A DNA stretch of 64,000 nt. Source: Stutzerimonas stutzeri. GTDB taxonomy: Bacteria > Pseudomonadota > Gammaproteobacteria > Pseudomonadales > Pseudomonadaceae. The DNA lies in contig NZ_JAAMQZ010000008.1 in assembly GCF_013522825.1 (NCBI RefSeq), forward strand, positions 1 to 64,000. Reading direction: 5' to 3'. The position numbers were made by a program, and so were the translations under genes. The notes below the pieces were generated by a model that was not told where the DNA came from, ran no database searches, and saw nothing but the letters and a program-made list of their open reading frames with translations. This document shows positions 1 to 8,969 of the stretch, one piece after another (position 1 is the stretch's first letter; each line of letters begins with the position of its first letter).

Positions 1-373
1 AGGGGTGAAAAGTGGAGTTTTTCTGGTAGCATTTTGTGCGCGGCTGAAGACTTATGGGGCTTTGTTTGGCGACAAGAATCATAAGGCTTTCAGCCGTTTT
101 TGTTTATGCGGTCATGAGAAATCCGGGCTAAGCAAATTCCTAAAAGTTATTGGATTTGATTTTTTTAGATCGTATAGCTTCTTCTCACCGGATCACCGGA
201 CTACCTGTTTCCTACCTGAAGTAGTACGTGATCCGACCCCGCGAGTGCTGGCCGGCGCGTCAACGCCGAGGCTGGCCATGTTTTTCAGCCGCTTCGGCTG
301 GACCACCCAACACCCACTGAAATCGTACGAGCTGCCGGGCAGCCCATTGAAAAATACGCAAAGGAATAACGAC
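1..373. other. Upstream region without a recognisable gene
   Basis: The stretch before the first gene is AT-richer than its surroundings and holds no convincing gene. An open frame runs through it in phase with the sulfurtransferase, but its translation has no recognisable domain and would bury a good signal peptide. A ribosome binding site AAGGA at 361-365 precedes the real start at 374. The promoter of the sulfurtransferase presumably lies here, but no clear -35/-10 pair could be assigned. Confidence 0.5.
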
Positions 374-1300
374 ATGAACGTCAGAACCCTGTTCGGCGCC
401 GGCCTGCTGGTCGCCGCCACCCTGCTCCAGGCGACCTCGGCACAGGCCGCCAGCGAATACCTGGTCAGCACCGACTGGCTGGAAAAGAATCTCAACGATC
501 CCAAGGTTCGCATCGTCGAGGTCAGCGTCGTGCCTGGCGTCTACGAACGCGGGCACATTCCCGGTGCGGTGAATTTCGCCTGGCACAGCGATCTGGTCGA
601 TCCGGTACGCCGTGACATCGCCAGCCAGGAAGACTTCCAGAACCTGCTGCGCAAGGCCGGCATCAGCGCCGACAGCACCACCATCCTCTACGGCGACAAC
701 AATAACTGGTTCGCCGCCTGGAGCGCCTGGGTGTTCGACGTGTACGGCGTCGACAACGTCAAGCTGCTCGACGGCGGTCGCGCCAAATGGGAAGCCGAAG
801 GCCGCGCGCTGGACAACCGCAGCGGTACGCCGGTCGCCGGCAACGTCACGGTGAAGGCTGCCAACCAGGACCTGCGCGCCTACCTGCCGGACGTGCTCGC
901 CGCCGCCGAGAAGCGCAGCGACGTGCAACTGGTGGATATCCGCTCGCCGGACGAGTACAGCGGCAAGGTCTTCGCCCCGCAGGGCGTACAGGAACTGGCC
1001 ATCCGCGCCGGCCACGTGCCCGGTGCGGTGAACGTACCCTGGGGGCAGGCGGTGGCCGCCGACGGCACCTTCAAATCAGCCGAGGAGCTGAAGCAGGTCT
1101 ACGCCGCGGTGGGTATCGACGGCAGCAAGCCGGTCATCACCTACTGCCGCATCGGCGAGCGCTCCAGCCACACCTGGTTCGCCCTGAAGAAGATCCTCGG
1201 CTACGACGTGCGCAACTACGACGGTTCCTGGACCGAATACGGCAACGCCGTGGGCGTGCCGGTGACCAACCTGGCCGGCACGGTCTGGGGCGGCAAGTAG
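374..1300 (+). CDS. Periplasmic double-rhodanese sulfurtransferase
   Basis: Predicted exported protein of 308 residues with two rhodanese domains, the fold that moves sulfane sulfur from thiosulfate or 3-mercaptopyruvate to an acceptor thiol. Residues 1 to about 26 form a signal peptide ending AQA-A. The N-terminal domain carries the family motif GHIPGAVN and lacks a catalytic Cys at the expected place. The C-terminal domain has [10 protein letters not shown] and the active loop CRIGERSS with Cys258. The start at 374 was chosen because it has AAGGA eight bases upstream and begins the signal peptide. The next gene, a YeeE/YedE-type sulfur transporter, follows in the same direction about 105 bases later, which suggests a joint role in sulfur compound handling (inference). 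Family is secure; substrate is unknown. Confidence 0.9.
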   Translation: MNVRTLFGAGLLVAATLLQATSAQAASEYLVSTDWLEKNLNDPKVRIVEVSVVPGVYERGHIPGAVNFAWHSDLVDPVRRDIASQEDFQNLLRKAGISADSTTILYGDNNNWFAAWSAWVFDVYGVDNVKLLDGGRAKWEAEGRALDNRSGTPVAGNVTVKAANQDLRAYLPDVLAAAEKRSDVQLVDIRSPDEYSGKVFAPQGVQELAIRAGHVPGAVNVPWGQAVAADGTFKSAEELKQVYAAVGIDGSKPVITYCRIGERSSHTWFALKKILGYDVRNYDGSWTEYGNAVGVPVTNLAGTVWGGK

Positions 1301-1303
1301 CAG

Positions 1304-1331
1304 AGCTGCAAGCTGCAAGCTGCAAGCTGCA
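1304..1331. repeat. Heptamer tandem repeat, four copies of AGCTGCA
   Basis: Four perfect tandem copies of the 7-base unit AGCTGCA directly follow the stop codon of the sulfurtransferase gene. Because the unit length is not a multiple of three and the array lies outside any coding region, it is best treated as an intergenic microsatellite. No function is evident. Confidence 0.85.
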
Positions 1332-1406
1332 AGTGATCAGTGTGCGGGCTCAACAGCTCCGTCAGGCTTTTTCTTGTGGCTTGTGGCTGCTCATCAAGGA
1401 CAACCG

Positions 1407-2576
1407 ATGACCGCCTTCTCGATTTCCCGCACGGGCGCCGTGCTGCTCGGTGCCGCCCTGTTGCTGGCTGCCTGGCAGCTGGCCGACGGCAGCCACCAGG
1501 GGCGCGCCTTCAGTTTCTCCCTGCTCAGCGGCGCTCTGTTCGGCCTGCTATTGCAGCGCTCGCGCTTCTGCTTCTTCTGCGTCACCCGCGATTTCATCGA
1601 ACGGCGTGTCCCGGATGGCCTGCTCGGTCTGCTCGCCGCGCTTGCCGTGGGCACCCTCGGCTATCACGCGCTGTTCGGCGCCTTCCTGCCCGATCCGGGT
1701 AGCGGTCGCCTGCCGCCGGACGCCCACGTCGGCCCGTTGAGCTGGGTGCTGGCCCTGGCCGCGACGGTGTTCGGCATCGGCATGGCGATTTCCGGGTCGT
1801 GCATCAGCGCCCACCTCTACCGCCTCGGCGAAGGCGCCTTCGCCTCGCTGGCGGCCCTGGCCGGCGCGCTGCTTGGCTTCGCCCTCGGCTTCCTCAGCTG
1901 GAACCCCTTGTACCTGGCCAGCATCCAGCAGGCGCCAGTGCTCTGGCTGCCCGGCCTGCTGGGCTACGGTGGTTCTCTGCTGCTGCAGCTGGTACTGCTC
2001 GGCGCGCTTGCCGCCTGGCTGTTGCGCTATCGCCAGCCAGCGACTGGTGCGCCGCGTTCCGCTGGCCTGTGGTCGTTGCTGTTCGGCACGCGCTGGCCGA
2101 CCTGGGTTGGCGGGCTGCTGATCGGCAGCCTGGCGACCCTGGCCTACCTGCGCGTCGGTCCGCTGGGCGTCACGGCGGAACTGGGTAGCCTGGCGCGCAC
2201 CGGCGCCGACGGTCTCGGCTGGCTGCCGCAACGGCTGGAGGGGCTGGACGGGTTTTCCGGCTGCGCCACGGTGATCAAGGACAGTCTGCTGTCCAATAAC
2301 GGGCTGTTCATTCTCGGCCTGGTGTTCGCCGCCTGGGCCAGCGCACTGGCAGCCGGCGACTTCCAGCCGCGTCTGCCGGCGCCACGCGAATGGTTGTGCA
2401 ACCTGCTCGGCGGCGTGCTGCTTGGCTGGGGCAGCATGCTGGCGCTGGGCTGCACCGTCGGCACCCTGCTGTCCGGGGTGATGGCCGGTGCCGCTTCAGG
2501 CTGGGTATTTGGCGTGTTCTGCCTGCTCGGCACGCTGCTCGGGCTGAAACTGCGCGCGTTACTGCGCCTGGGATAA
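1407..2576 (+). CDS. YeeE/YedE family sulfur transporter (TsuA-like)
   Basis: Very hydrophobic 389-residue inner-membrane protein with about ten membrane segments and the two-fold Cys-containing repeats of the YeeE/YedE (sulfur transport) family, which includes thiosulfate transporter TsuA. Visible family features are RSRFCFFC near residue 50, GSCIS in the first half, FSGCATVIKD in the middle and LGCTVGTLLSG near the C terminus, where the conserved cysteines are thought to pass thiosulfate along. The start at 1407 has AAGGA six bases upstream; an in-frame ATG at 1374 has no ribosome binding site and adds an unlikely leader. It follows an exported rhodanese, so import of a sulfur compound is likely. 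The precise substrate is inferred, not shown. Confidence 0.85.
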   Translation: MTAFSISRTGAVLLGAALLLAAWQLADGSHQGRAFSFSLLSGALFGLLLQRSRFCFFCVTRDFIERRVPDGLLGLLAALAVGTLGYHALFGAFLPDPGSGRLPPDAHVGPLSWVLALAATVFGIGMAISGSCISAHLYRLGEGAFASLAALAGALLGFALGFLSWNPLYLASIQQAPVLWLPGLLGYGGSLLLQLVLLGALAAWLLRYRQPATGAPRSAGLWSLLFGTRWPTWVGGLLIGSLATLAYLRVGPLGVTAELGSLARTGADGLGWLPQRLEGLDGFSGCATVIKDSLLSNNGLFILGLVFAAWASALAAGDFQPRLPAPREWLCNLLGGVLLGWGSMLALGCTVGTLLSGVMAGAASGWVFGVFCLLGTLLGLKLRALLRLG

Positions 2577-2603
2577 GCGCTGCAGGCTGGAAGCATGCCT
2601 GTC

Positions 2604-2630
2604 GCTTCAGCCCAGGCGGTGGGCTGAAGC
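2604..2630. terminator. Bidirectional hairpin between converging genes
   Basis: A perfect 10-base stem (GCTTCAGCCC / GGGCTGAAGC) with a 7-base loop sits between the converging ends of the YeeE-family gene and trpA. No strong T tract follows on either strand, so it is a likely but not classical terminator. Confidence 0.55.
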
Positions 2631-2641
2631 AGGCCCAGGCG

Positions 2642-3451
2642 TCAGCTGCGAGCGTTGCGGATGCCTGCGGCCAGTTCCCGGCAGTGGCCGAGCACGCCGG
2701 CGACGGCTTCCTCGGAGCTGCTGGCCTTGGCGATATGGTCGATCAGGGCGGAGCCGACGACGACGCCATCGGCCAGCCGGGCGATGGCCGCCGCCTGCTC
2801 CGGGGTGCGAATGCCGAAGCCGATGGCCACCGGCAGCCCGGTGTGGCGCCTGAGGCGCGCGACGGCCTGCTCGACGTGCTCCAGGGTCGCGGAACCGGCA
2901 CCGGTCACGCCGGCCACCGAGACGTAGTAGACGAAGCCCGAGCTGCCGTTCAGCACCACTGGCAGGCGTGCGTCGTCGGTGGTCGGGGTGGTCAGGCGGA
3001 TGAAGTCGATACCAGCGGCCTGGGCCGGGTCGCAGAGGTCTTCGTTATGCTCCGGCGGCAGGTCGACGACGATCAGGCCGTCGACGCCGGCTTCCTTCGC
3101 CTCGGCGATGAAGCGTTCGACGCCCATCTGGTGGATGGGATTGAAGTAGCCCATCAGCACGATCGGGGTGGTCTGGTTGTCCTGGCGGAACTCACGGACC
3201 ATCTGCAGGGTTTTCGCCAGATTCTGGCCGTTGTCCAGTGCACGGATGTTGGCCAGCTGGATCGCCGGGCCGTCGGCCATGGGATCGGTGAAGGGCATGC
3301 CCAGCTCGATCACGTCGGCGCCGGCCTCGGGCAGGCCCTTGAGGATGGCGAGCGAGGTGGCGTAGTCCGGGTCGCCAGCGGTGACGAAGGTCACCAGGGC
3401 GGCACGGTTCTGTTGTTTCAGCTCGGCGAAGCGCGTCTGCAGGCGGCTCAT
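2642..3451 (-). CDS. trpA: Tryptophan synthase alpha chain
   Basis: The 269-residue protein matches the usual length of TrpA, which cleaves indole-3-glycerol phosphate to indole and glyceraldehyde 3-phosphate in the last step of tryptophan synthesis. The TIM-barrel start ([11 protein letters not shown]), the catalytic region [17 protein letters not shown] with the active-site Glu, and [11 protein letters not shown] with the phosphate-binding glycines are all present. It overlaps the upstream trpB gene by four bases (ATGA arrangement), so the two subunits are translationally coupled, as expected for an alpha2-beta2 complex that channels indole. The pair is divergent from trpI. Confidence 0.98.
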   Translation of the reverse strand: MSRLQTRFAELKQQNRAALVTFVTAGDPDYATSLAILKGLPEAGADVIELGMPFTDPMADGPAIQLANIRALDNGQNLAKTLQMVREFRQDNQTTPIVLMGYFNPIHQMGVERFIAEAKEAGVDGLIVVDLPPEHNEDLCDPAQAAGIDFIRLTTPTTDDARLPVVLNGSSGFVYYVSVAGVTGAGSATLEHVEQAVARLRRHTGLPVAIGFGIRTPEQAAAIARLADGVVVGSALIDHIAKASSSEEAVAGVLGHCRELAAGIRNARS

Positions 3452-4659
3452 ATGCGTTCTTCCTGTTCGGCAAAATGGTGCATGACGGTCTGCATGTCCT
3501 TGTCGCCACGACCGGACAGGTTGACCACCATCAGATGATCCTTCGGCAGGCCCTGCGCGCGCTTGAAGGCTTCGGCCAGCGCGTGGGAGGACTCCAGCGC
3601 CGGGATGATGCCTTCCAGGCGGCAGCAGTCGTGGAAGGCCTGCAGGGCTTCGTGGTCGGTGATCGGCACATACTCGACGCGCTTGATGTCATGCAGCCAG
3701 GCGTGTTCCGGGCCGACGCCGGGATAGTCCAGGCCGGCGGAAATGGAGTGGGCGTCGGTGATCTGGCCATCCTCGTCCTGCAGCAGGAAGGTGCGATTGC
3801 CGTGCAGCACGCCCGGCGCGCCGCCGGCCATGCTGGCGGCGTGCTTGCCGCTGTCGAGGCCGTGGCCGGCGGCCTCGACGCCGACGATCTGCACGCTCTG
3901 CTCATCGAGGAAGGGATGGAACAGGCCCATGGCGTTGGAGCCGCCGCCGATGCAGGCCACCAGCGAGTCGGGCAGGCGGCCTTCCTGGGCCTGCAACTGG
4001 TCGCGGGTTTCCTTGCCGATCACGGCCTGGAAGTCACGGACCATGGCCGGATAGGGGTGGGGACCTGCCACGGTGCCGATCAGGTAGAAGGTGCTGTCGA
4101 CATTGGTCACCCAGTCGCGCAGGGCCTCGTTCATCGCATCCTTGAGGGTGCCGGTGCCGGCGGTGACCGGGATCACCTCGGCGCCCAGGAGCTTCATGCG
4201 GAAGACGTTGGCCTGCTGGCGGTCGATGTCGGTGGTGCCCATGTAGATCACGCACTGCATGCCGAAGCGCGCGGCCACGGTGGCGGTGGCCACGCCGTGC
4301 ATGCCGGCGCCGGTCTCGGCGATGATGCGTTGCTTACCCATGCGCCGGGCCAGAAGAATCTGGCCGATGCAGTTGTTGATCTTGTGCGCGCCGGTGTGGT
4401 TCAGCTCTTCGCGCTTGAGGTAGATCTTCGCGCCGCCGCAGTGCTCGGTCAGGCGTTCGGCGAAGTACAGCGGTGAAGGGCGGCCCACGTAGTCGCGCTG
4501 GAAGTAGGCCAGTTCCTTGGCGAACTCGGGGTCCTGCTTGGCCTTTTCGTATTCGGCGGCCAGCTCGTGGATCAGCGGCATCAGGGTTTCGGCGACGTAC
4601 TGGCCGCCGAACGAGCCGAACAGGCCGCGGGCATCGGGGCCGTTGCGGTATGAAGTCAT
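3448..4659 (-). CDS. trpB: Tryptophan synthase beta chain
   Basis: TrpB, 403 residues, condenses indole with serine using pyridoxal phosphate. The cofactor lysine lies in the motif [10 protein letters not shown] (Lys93), and the phosphate-binding glycine loop [10 protein letters not shown] is intact. The N terminus ([15 protein letters not shown]) is typical of the Pseudomonas enzyme. It is the first gene of a two-gene operon with trpA and is read away from the activator gene trpI, the classic Pseudomonas layout in which indoleglycerol phosphate and TrpI induce trpBA. The 159-base gap to trpI also holds a large inverted repeat. Confidence 0.98.
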   Translation of the reverse strand: MTSYRNGPDARGLFGSFGGQYVAETLMPLIHELAAEYEKAKQDPEFAKELAYFQRDYVGRPSPLYFAERLTEHCGGAKIYLKREELNHTGAHKINNCIGQILLARRMGKQRIIAETGAGMHGVATATVAARFGMQCVIYMGTTDIDRQQANVFRMKLLGAEVIPVTAGTGTLKDAMNEALRDWVTNVDSTFYLIGTVAGPHPYPAMVRDFQAVIGKETRDQLQAQEGRLPDSLVACIGGGSNAMGLFHPFLDEQSVQIVGVEAAGHGLDSGKHAASMAGGAPGVLHGNRTFLLQDEDGQITDAHSISAGLDYPGVGPEHAWLHDIKRVEYVPITDHEALQAFHDCCRLEGIIPALESSHALAEAFKRAQGLPKDHLMVVNLSGRGDKDMQTVMHHFAEQEERI

Positions 4660-4686
4660 GGGCGATCTCCTGGGGAACTCGGTCTT

Positions 4687-4739
4687 GTAGGAGCCAGCTT
4701 GCTGGCGATCAGCTGGATCGCCAGCAAGCTGGCTCCTAC
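4687..4739. repeat. REP-like perfect inverted repeat (GTAGGAGC family)
   Basis: Two perfect 24-base arms (4687-4710 and 4716-4739) beginning GTAGGAGCCAGC and separated by five bases form a long hairpin. The GTAGGAGC end is shared with another inverted repeat at 39151-39212 in this window, so this is a dispersed Pseudomonas repeat rather than a TrpI operator. It lies in the trpB-trpI divergent promoter region, close to the trpB start. Confidence 0.85.
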
Positions 4740-4818
4740 GACATGGGATGCACCCTAACCGGATGCGACGGGGAAAAAAAGCGATAAGATCGTTTCAACT
4801 CGTCAGGAAAACTCACTA

Positions 4819-5718
4819 ATGAATGCCATCCTTCCACCGCTCAATGCCCTGCGTGCCTTCGAGGCCGTGGCGCGTCTCGGCAGCCTCAAGCAGGCGGCCA
4901 GCGAGCTGCATGTCACTCACGGCGCTATCAGTCGGCAGCTCAGGAGCCTGGAAGAAGTCCTCGGCATTGCGCTGCTGGAAAAGGAAGGGCGCGGCGTAAA
5001 ACTCACCGATGCCGGCATTCGCCTGCGCGACGTCGCCAGCGAGGCCTTCGAGCGCCTGCGTAGCACCTGCGCGGAACTGCAGCGGCAGACCGCCGAGGCG
5101 CCGTTCGTGCTCGGCTGTCCCGGCAGCCTGCTGGCGCGCTGGTTCATTCCGCGACTGGACCGGCTCAACCGCGAGCTGCCCGACCTGCGTCTGCAGTTAT
5201 CGGCCAGCGAGGGCGAGCTCGACCCGCGTCGAGCCGGTCTGGACGCCACCCTGTGGTTCGCCGAACCGCCGTGGCCGGCCGATATGCGGGTATTCGAGCT
5301 GGCCCCCGAGCGCATCGGCCCGGTGCTCAGCCCGCACCATCCGCGCTGCGCCGAACTGCGCGCGGCAGCGCCCTCGGTGCTGCTCGGCGAGGCGCTGCTG
5401 CACACCGCTTCGCGTCCACAGGCCTGGCCGAGCTGGGCGCGTGGCAACGGGCTGGAGCCGACCGAGCTGCGACTGGGGCAGAGTTTTGAGCACCTGTATT
5501 TCCTGCTGGAAGCGGCGCTGGCCGGGTTGGGCGTAGCCATCGCGCCGCAGCAACTGGTCGCCGACGACCTGGCGGCAGGTCGCCTGCTGGCGCCCTGGGG
5601 CTTCGTCGAAACCCCGGCACGGCTGGCGTTGTGGGTGCCCGCGCGCCGCGTCGATCGGCGTGCGGAGCGGCTGGCCGAGTGGTTGCGCGGGGAACTCGGA
5701 GCGCAGAACGCTCACTGA
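4819..5718 (+). CDS. trpI: LysR-type activator of trpBA
   Basis: LysR-family regulator of 299 residues. The N-terminal winged helix-turn-helix is clear ([39 protein letters not shown], given here only to describe its start at residue 8 and end near 46), followed by an effector-binding domain. Position is the main support for the name: it is divergent from trpBA, exactly as trpI is in other Pseudomonas, where TrpI binds the intergenic region and activates trpBA in response to indoleglycerol phosphate. Length equals that of known TrpI. A purine-rich AGGAAAA precedes the ATG. The related GcvA-type regulators share the same fold, so the name rests partly on synteny. Confidence 0.93.
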   Translation: MNAILPPLNALRAFEAVARLGSLKQAASELHVTHGAISRQLRSLEEVLGIALLEKEGRGVKLTDAGIRLRDVASEAFERLRSTCAELQRQTAEAPFVLGCPGSLLARWFIPRLDRLNRELPDLRLQLSASEGELDPRRAGLDATLWFAEPPWPADMRVFELAPERIGPVLSPHHPRCAELRAAAPSVLLGEALLHTASRPQAWPSWARGNGLEPTELRLGQSFEHLYFLLEAALAGLGVAIAPQQLVADDLAAGRLLAPWGFVETPARLALWVPARRVDRRAERLAEWLRGELGAQNAH

Positions 5719-5876
5719 AGGCCGGTAGCGAGGCTGGCTTCGTCAGGCCGTCGATTTCTGGAAAGGTGATCTGAGCGTCCTCGAACAGTTGCGGCAGCAG
5801 GTGGCAATCGTTGCAGATCACCACCGGGAGCACCGACCGCCGAAATGCGGCTAAGAGCCTCGGCGCTGCCCGGCGT

Positions 5877-6281
5877 TTAAAACGTGATGCTGGTGGCGGG
5901 ATAGAACAGGATGTTGAGGACGAAGAGAATCATCCAGAAACCGATTTCCAGGGTTTCGGTAATAGGCTGGATTTTTTTAATCGCTCCATAAACATGCACC
6001 ACAAACATTAACGTGAAGACGACGAAAAGAATATCGAAGGCATAACTGAAACTGGTGCCGGTGGTAGCCGAGCGCAACATGGCAACTTCAACCACGAGAA
6101 TGAACGCACCCAGGCAGCGGCCGAAATAGATGGCCAGGTGTTCCTGTTCGGGAATGGTCCAGCGCATGAGCCGGGCCCACTGGAGTGGGGCGAGGAAGAT
6201 GGGTAATGCAAAGAACAGGGTGGTTACGATCATCAGGATGGTGATGTATTCCTTGCTGTATTGCGCATAGTAACCAAGCAT
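5877..6281 (-). CDS. Orphan four-helix membrane protein
   Basis: Hydrophobic protein of 134 residues with about four predicted membrane helices (roughly residues 10-30, 47-66, 74-95 and 108-128). I do not recognise a family. The start at 6281 was preferred to the ATG 39 bases upstream because AAGGAG lies at proper spacing before it. The gene is markedly AT-richer than the flanking trp and cys genes, uses codons such as TTA and ATA that are rare around it, and borders an AT-rich non-coding stretch, so recent acquisition is plausible. No neighbour hints at a job. Confidence 0.65.
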   Translation of the reverse strand: MLGYYAQYSKEYITILMIVTTLFFALPIFLAPLQWARLMRWTIPEQEHLAIYFGRCLGAFILVVEVAMLRSATTGTSFSYAFDILFVVFTLMFVVHVYGAIKKIQPITETLEIGFWMILFVLNILFYPATSITF

Positions 6282-6782
6282 TGAAGTGCTCCTTGTTCTA
6301 TTGGCGAATTCAAGCGCCATACAGCAATTATTTTTGTGACCGGCTATTTTTGTTATGAGAAATATTGTGATCGCTAGAAAAAAGTGTCAAGCGTACAAAA
6401 GCATCTAATACAAAAGGAGCGGAGAGTAGTAGTGCAAAGTAGTACGTTAAGTTGAGATAAGGAGTTTATTTTGAATTAGAACTTGGCCGGCGGCATGGGA
6501 GAAGTTCCAGAAAGACAATTGGTGGCGTATCGATCGACGTGCCACATATTTATTTTCAAATGCGGAACTGGCGCACCAGTGCCCGCAAATGCACCTTCAG
6601 CGGCGCAGATTCGGGCTCGTGCTCCTCGGCGTGACGCCGGAAGATTAGGAACCGACCATAGCGGCGCCCAACCACATGGGCGATGGGGACGATGGTGGTC
6701 GATTACCTGTCGAGCGCGAACTGTCCGCCGAATAACCGCCTGTCACGCAACGAAGGTTGAGCGCCTGCGTTGCATCCCCTTA
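6282..6782. other. AT-rich intergenic stretch with a possible gene remnant
   Basis: Some 500 bases without a convincing gene. The part next to the orphan membrane protein is AT-rich and probably holds its promoter. On the minus strand, 6556-6702 is an open frame of 48 codons ending APLKVHLRALVRQFRI with no start codon and a stop upstream. It reads like the C-terminal tail of a lost protein, but I cannot name it. Confidence 0.4.
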
Positions 6783-7754
6783 CTAATCGCTTTTCGTCTG
6801 ATGCTGCAGGCTGGCCTGGGTGATATTGCTGCCTGGCGGGATGCTGCGTGTGAGCCAGACGTTGCCGCCGATGGTGGAACCCTGGCCGATGGTGATACGA
6901 CCGAGGATGGTCGCTCCGGCATAGATCACCACGTCGTCTTCGACGATGGGGTGGCGTGCGCGGCCCTTGTGCAACTGGCCGGTTTCGTCGGCGGTGAAGC
7001 GCTTGGCGCCGAGGGTCACGGCCTGGTAGATACGCACGTGGTTGCCGATGATCGCCGTCTCGCCGATGACCACGCCGGTGCCGTGGTCGATGAAGAAGCT
7101 ATGGCCGATCTGCGCGCCGGGGTGGATGTCGATACCGGTGGCCGAATGGGCGATTTCCGCGCCGATGCGCGCCAGCAGCGGCAGACCGACCGCGTACAGA
7201 TGGTGGGCCAGGCGGTGATGGATCACCGCGAGGATGCCCGGATAGCACAGCAACACTTCATCGACGCTACGCGCCGCCGGGTCGCCGGCATAGGCCGCGG
7301 TGACATCGCTGTCGAGCAGGCGTCGCATATGCGGCAGGGCCGCGGCGAAGTCGCGTACGATTCGCACTGCGTCGGCGTCACTGCCTGCTTCGGGCTCGCC
7401 GCGCTGGCGGGCGGCGTAGCGCAGTTCCAGGCGCACCTGGCAGAGCAGGCTGTTCAGCGCGTTGTTCAGGGTATGGCCAACGTAGAAATCCTCGCTTTCC
7501 AGGCGCAAGTCGCTGGGGCCCAGGCGCATGGGAAAGAGCGCGCCGCGCAGGTCGGAGAAGATGCATTCCAGCGCCTGGCGCGAAGGCAGCTCGCGGCTGC
7601 CCAGCTCGCGGGCGCGACCGGTGCTGACGCGCCATTCGGTACGGGCGGTGCGCAGCTCGCCGACGATCTGCTCCAGTTGCCAGCTCACCGGTCCCGAAGG
7701 CATTTGTGAGCATTCATCTCGACCTTGGGACTGGCCGTCGAGCTTGTCGGACAT
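6783..7754 (-). CDS. epsC: Serine O-acetyltransferase, EpsC type
   Basis: Enzyme of 323 residues that acetylates serine with acetyl-CoA to make O-acetylserine, the carbon skeleton for cysteine. The C-terminal third is a left-handed hexapeptide-repeat helix with the serine acetyltransferase signature (GIDIHPGAQIGHSFFIDHGT, then GVVIGETAIIG and IGGNVWLT). An alpha-helical N-terminal domain of about 170 residues is the mark of the longer EpsC/plant-like type rather than the short CysE. The start at 7754 has AAGGAG at correct distance; the longer frame upstream is not supported. It leads away from the oscA-sbp-cysTWA arm within a sulfur-assimilation block, which fits its pathway. Confidence 0.9.
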   Translation of the reverse strand: MSDKLDGQSQGRDECSQMPSGPVSWQLEQIVGELRTARTEWRVSTGRARELGSRELPSRQALECIFSDLRGALFPMRLGPSDLRLESEDFYVGHTLNNALNSLLCQVRLELRYAARQRGEPEAGSDADAVRIVRDFAAALPHMRRLLDSDVTAAYAGDPAARSVDEVLLCYPGILAVIHHRLAHHLYAVGLPLLARIGAEIAHSATGIDIHPGAQIGHSFFIDHGTGVVIGETAIIGNHVRIYQAVTLGAKRFTADETGQLHKGRARHPIVEDDVVIYAGATILGRITIGQGSTIGGNVWLTRSIPPGSNITQASLQHQTKSD

Positions 7755-7967
7755 GGGAACTCCTTGGAAAAAGCCGTCGGCAGGTTCGGGTGCGGAAGGG
7801 GAAATACACGGGGAAGCCGCTTCGGTCCATTGCCTGCCTCGGCAACATGGGTCGTGGAGCAGTGTAGCAACGGCGAGCACTGGCATTCGATAGGTAAGCC
7901 CGATGTGTTGGCGCCGACGGGGTTGATCCCTGGCGAGCATGAGTCCAGCGGCTGTACAGCCAGCGAG

Positions 7968-8906
7968 TCAGGTCAGCGCCTTGGTCAAAGGTCCGCTGAA
8001 ACGCTGCAGTAGCTGCTGCAAGGCGGACAGTTGCTGGCGGTCGCCTCCGGCCAGCAGCCGGTGCAGGTGCGCGTCGAGCTGCGCCAGTGGGGCTGGCAGG
8101 TTGAAATGCGCCGGCAACAGCTCCTCGCCGCTACTGACCAGCAGTGCGAAGTGAATGACGTTTTCCAGCTCGCGCGTGTTGCCCGGCCAGGCGTGATCTT
8201 CCAGCAGCCGCTGGGCGGCGGGGCTGATCAGGGGCAGGGACAGGCTCAGGCGCTGCGCATAGATGCCAAGGAAATACTCCGCCAGCGGCAGGATGTCGTC
8301 CGTGCGCCCGCGCAATGGCAGCAGATCCAGCCGGCCATCGCACAGGTAGTCGAAGAGCTGCTGATTGAACTTGCCGGCGGCGACGGCCTGGCTCAGGTCA
8401 ATGCTGGTCGCGGCCACCAGGCGGACGTCCACGGGTATGGCCTGGGTGGCACCGACGCGCCAGGCTTCGCCGGTTTCAAGCGCCGCCAGCAGCTTGCCCT
8501 GTAGGGTGAGCGGCAGATCGCCGATCTCGTCCAGGTACAGCGTGCCGCCGTTGGCCGAACCGAACCAGCCGGCGCGGCTGCTGCTCGACGCGCCGCGGAC
8601 ACCGGCGGCGTAGCCAAAGAGTTCCGCCTCGGCGTGAGCGGCACTGATGGCGCCGCAGTTGACTGCAACGAAGAGCCCACCGCGCTCGCTCTCACGGTGA
8701 ACATGCCGGGCGAGCAGCTCCTTGCCCGTGCCCGGCTCCCCATGAATCAGCAGGGGAATCGGCAGGGGTGCCAGGCGATCAACTTCATCGCGCAGCCGGC
8801 GCGACCGCGGATCCACGAAAACCAGCGCCTTGGCGCGAATGCTCAACGGGCTGCGTTCTTCGTCGGGAAAACTCAACAGCGGCGCAATGATATGGGTGTC
8901 GCTCAT
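7968..8906 (-). CDS. Sigma-54-type AAA+ protein lacking GAFTGA and HTH
   Basis: Protein of 312 residues that is almost entirely an AAA+ domain of the sigma-54 activator family. Walker A is GEPGTGKE, Walker B is GGTLYLDEIGD, and the R-finger region and WPGNTRELENV follow in order. Two normal parts are missing. The GAFTGA loop that touches sigma-54 is replaced by GVRGASSSSRAGWF, and the protein stops about 45 residues after the AAA+ lid without a Fis-type helix-turn-helix. It also has no receiver domain. It sits between epsC and a small hydrolase gene in a sulfur cluster and resembles the SfnR branch of sulfur regulators (family inference). ATG 8906 was chosen over GTG 8918 because TGAGG precedes it at better spacing. 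Confidence 0.8.
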   Translation of the reverse strand: MSDTHIIAPLLSFPDEERSPLSIRAKALVFVDPRSRRLRDEVDRLAPLPIPLLIHGEPGTGKELLARHVHRESERGGLFVAVNCGAISAAHAEAELFGYAAGVRGASSSSRAGWFGSANGGTLYLDEIGDLPLTLQGKLLAALETGEAWRVGATQAIPVDVRLVAATSIDLSQAVAAGKFNQQLFDYLCDGRLDLLPLRGRTDDILPLAEYFLGIYAQRLSLSLPLISPAAQRLLEDHAWPGNTRELENVIHFALLVSSGEELLPAHFNLPAPLAQLDAHLHRLLAGGDRQQLSALQQLLQRFSGPLTKALT

Positions 8907-8969
8907 GGGTTGCCTCACAGGCAGGCTACCGGCGGCCCGCCTTTACCTGGATTGTCGGTAGAGCGTGAT

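Noticed and set aside
5..373. N-terminal extension of the first frame upstream of the sulfurtransferase
   Set aside because: It has no domain, AT-rich composition unlike the gene, and would mask a clear signal peptide that starts at 374 behind AAGGA.
1304..1331. Regular heptamer repeats considered as a CRISPR-like array
   Set aside because: Units are contiguous with no spacers and only seven bases long.
3475..4476. 333-codon plus-strand frame opposite trpB
   Set aside because: Shadow of a strongly conserved gene on the other strand; its low-complexity Gly/Ala/His/Val text is typical of antisense reading in high-GC DNA.
5733..5833. Minus-strand text with CNDCH, resembling a haem-binding CxxCH
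   Set aside because: Only about 30 codons, runs into the antisense of trpI, and has no cytochrome context or start; probably chance.
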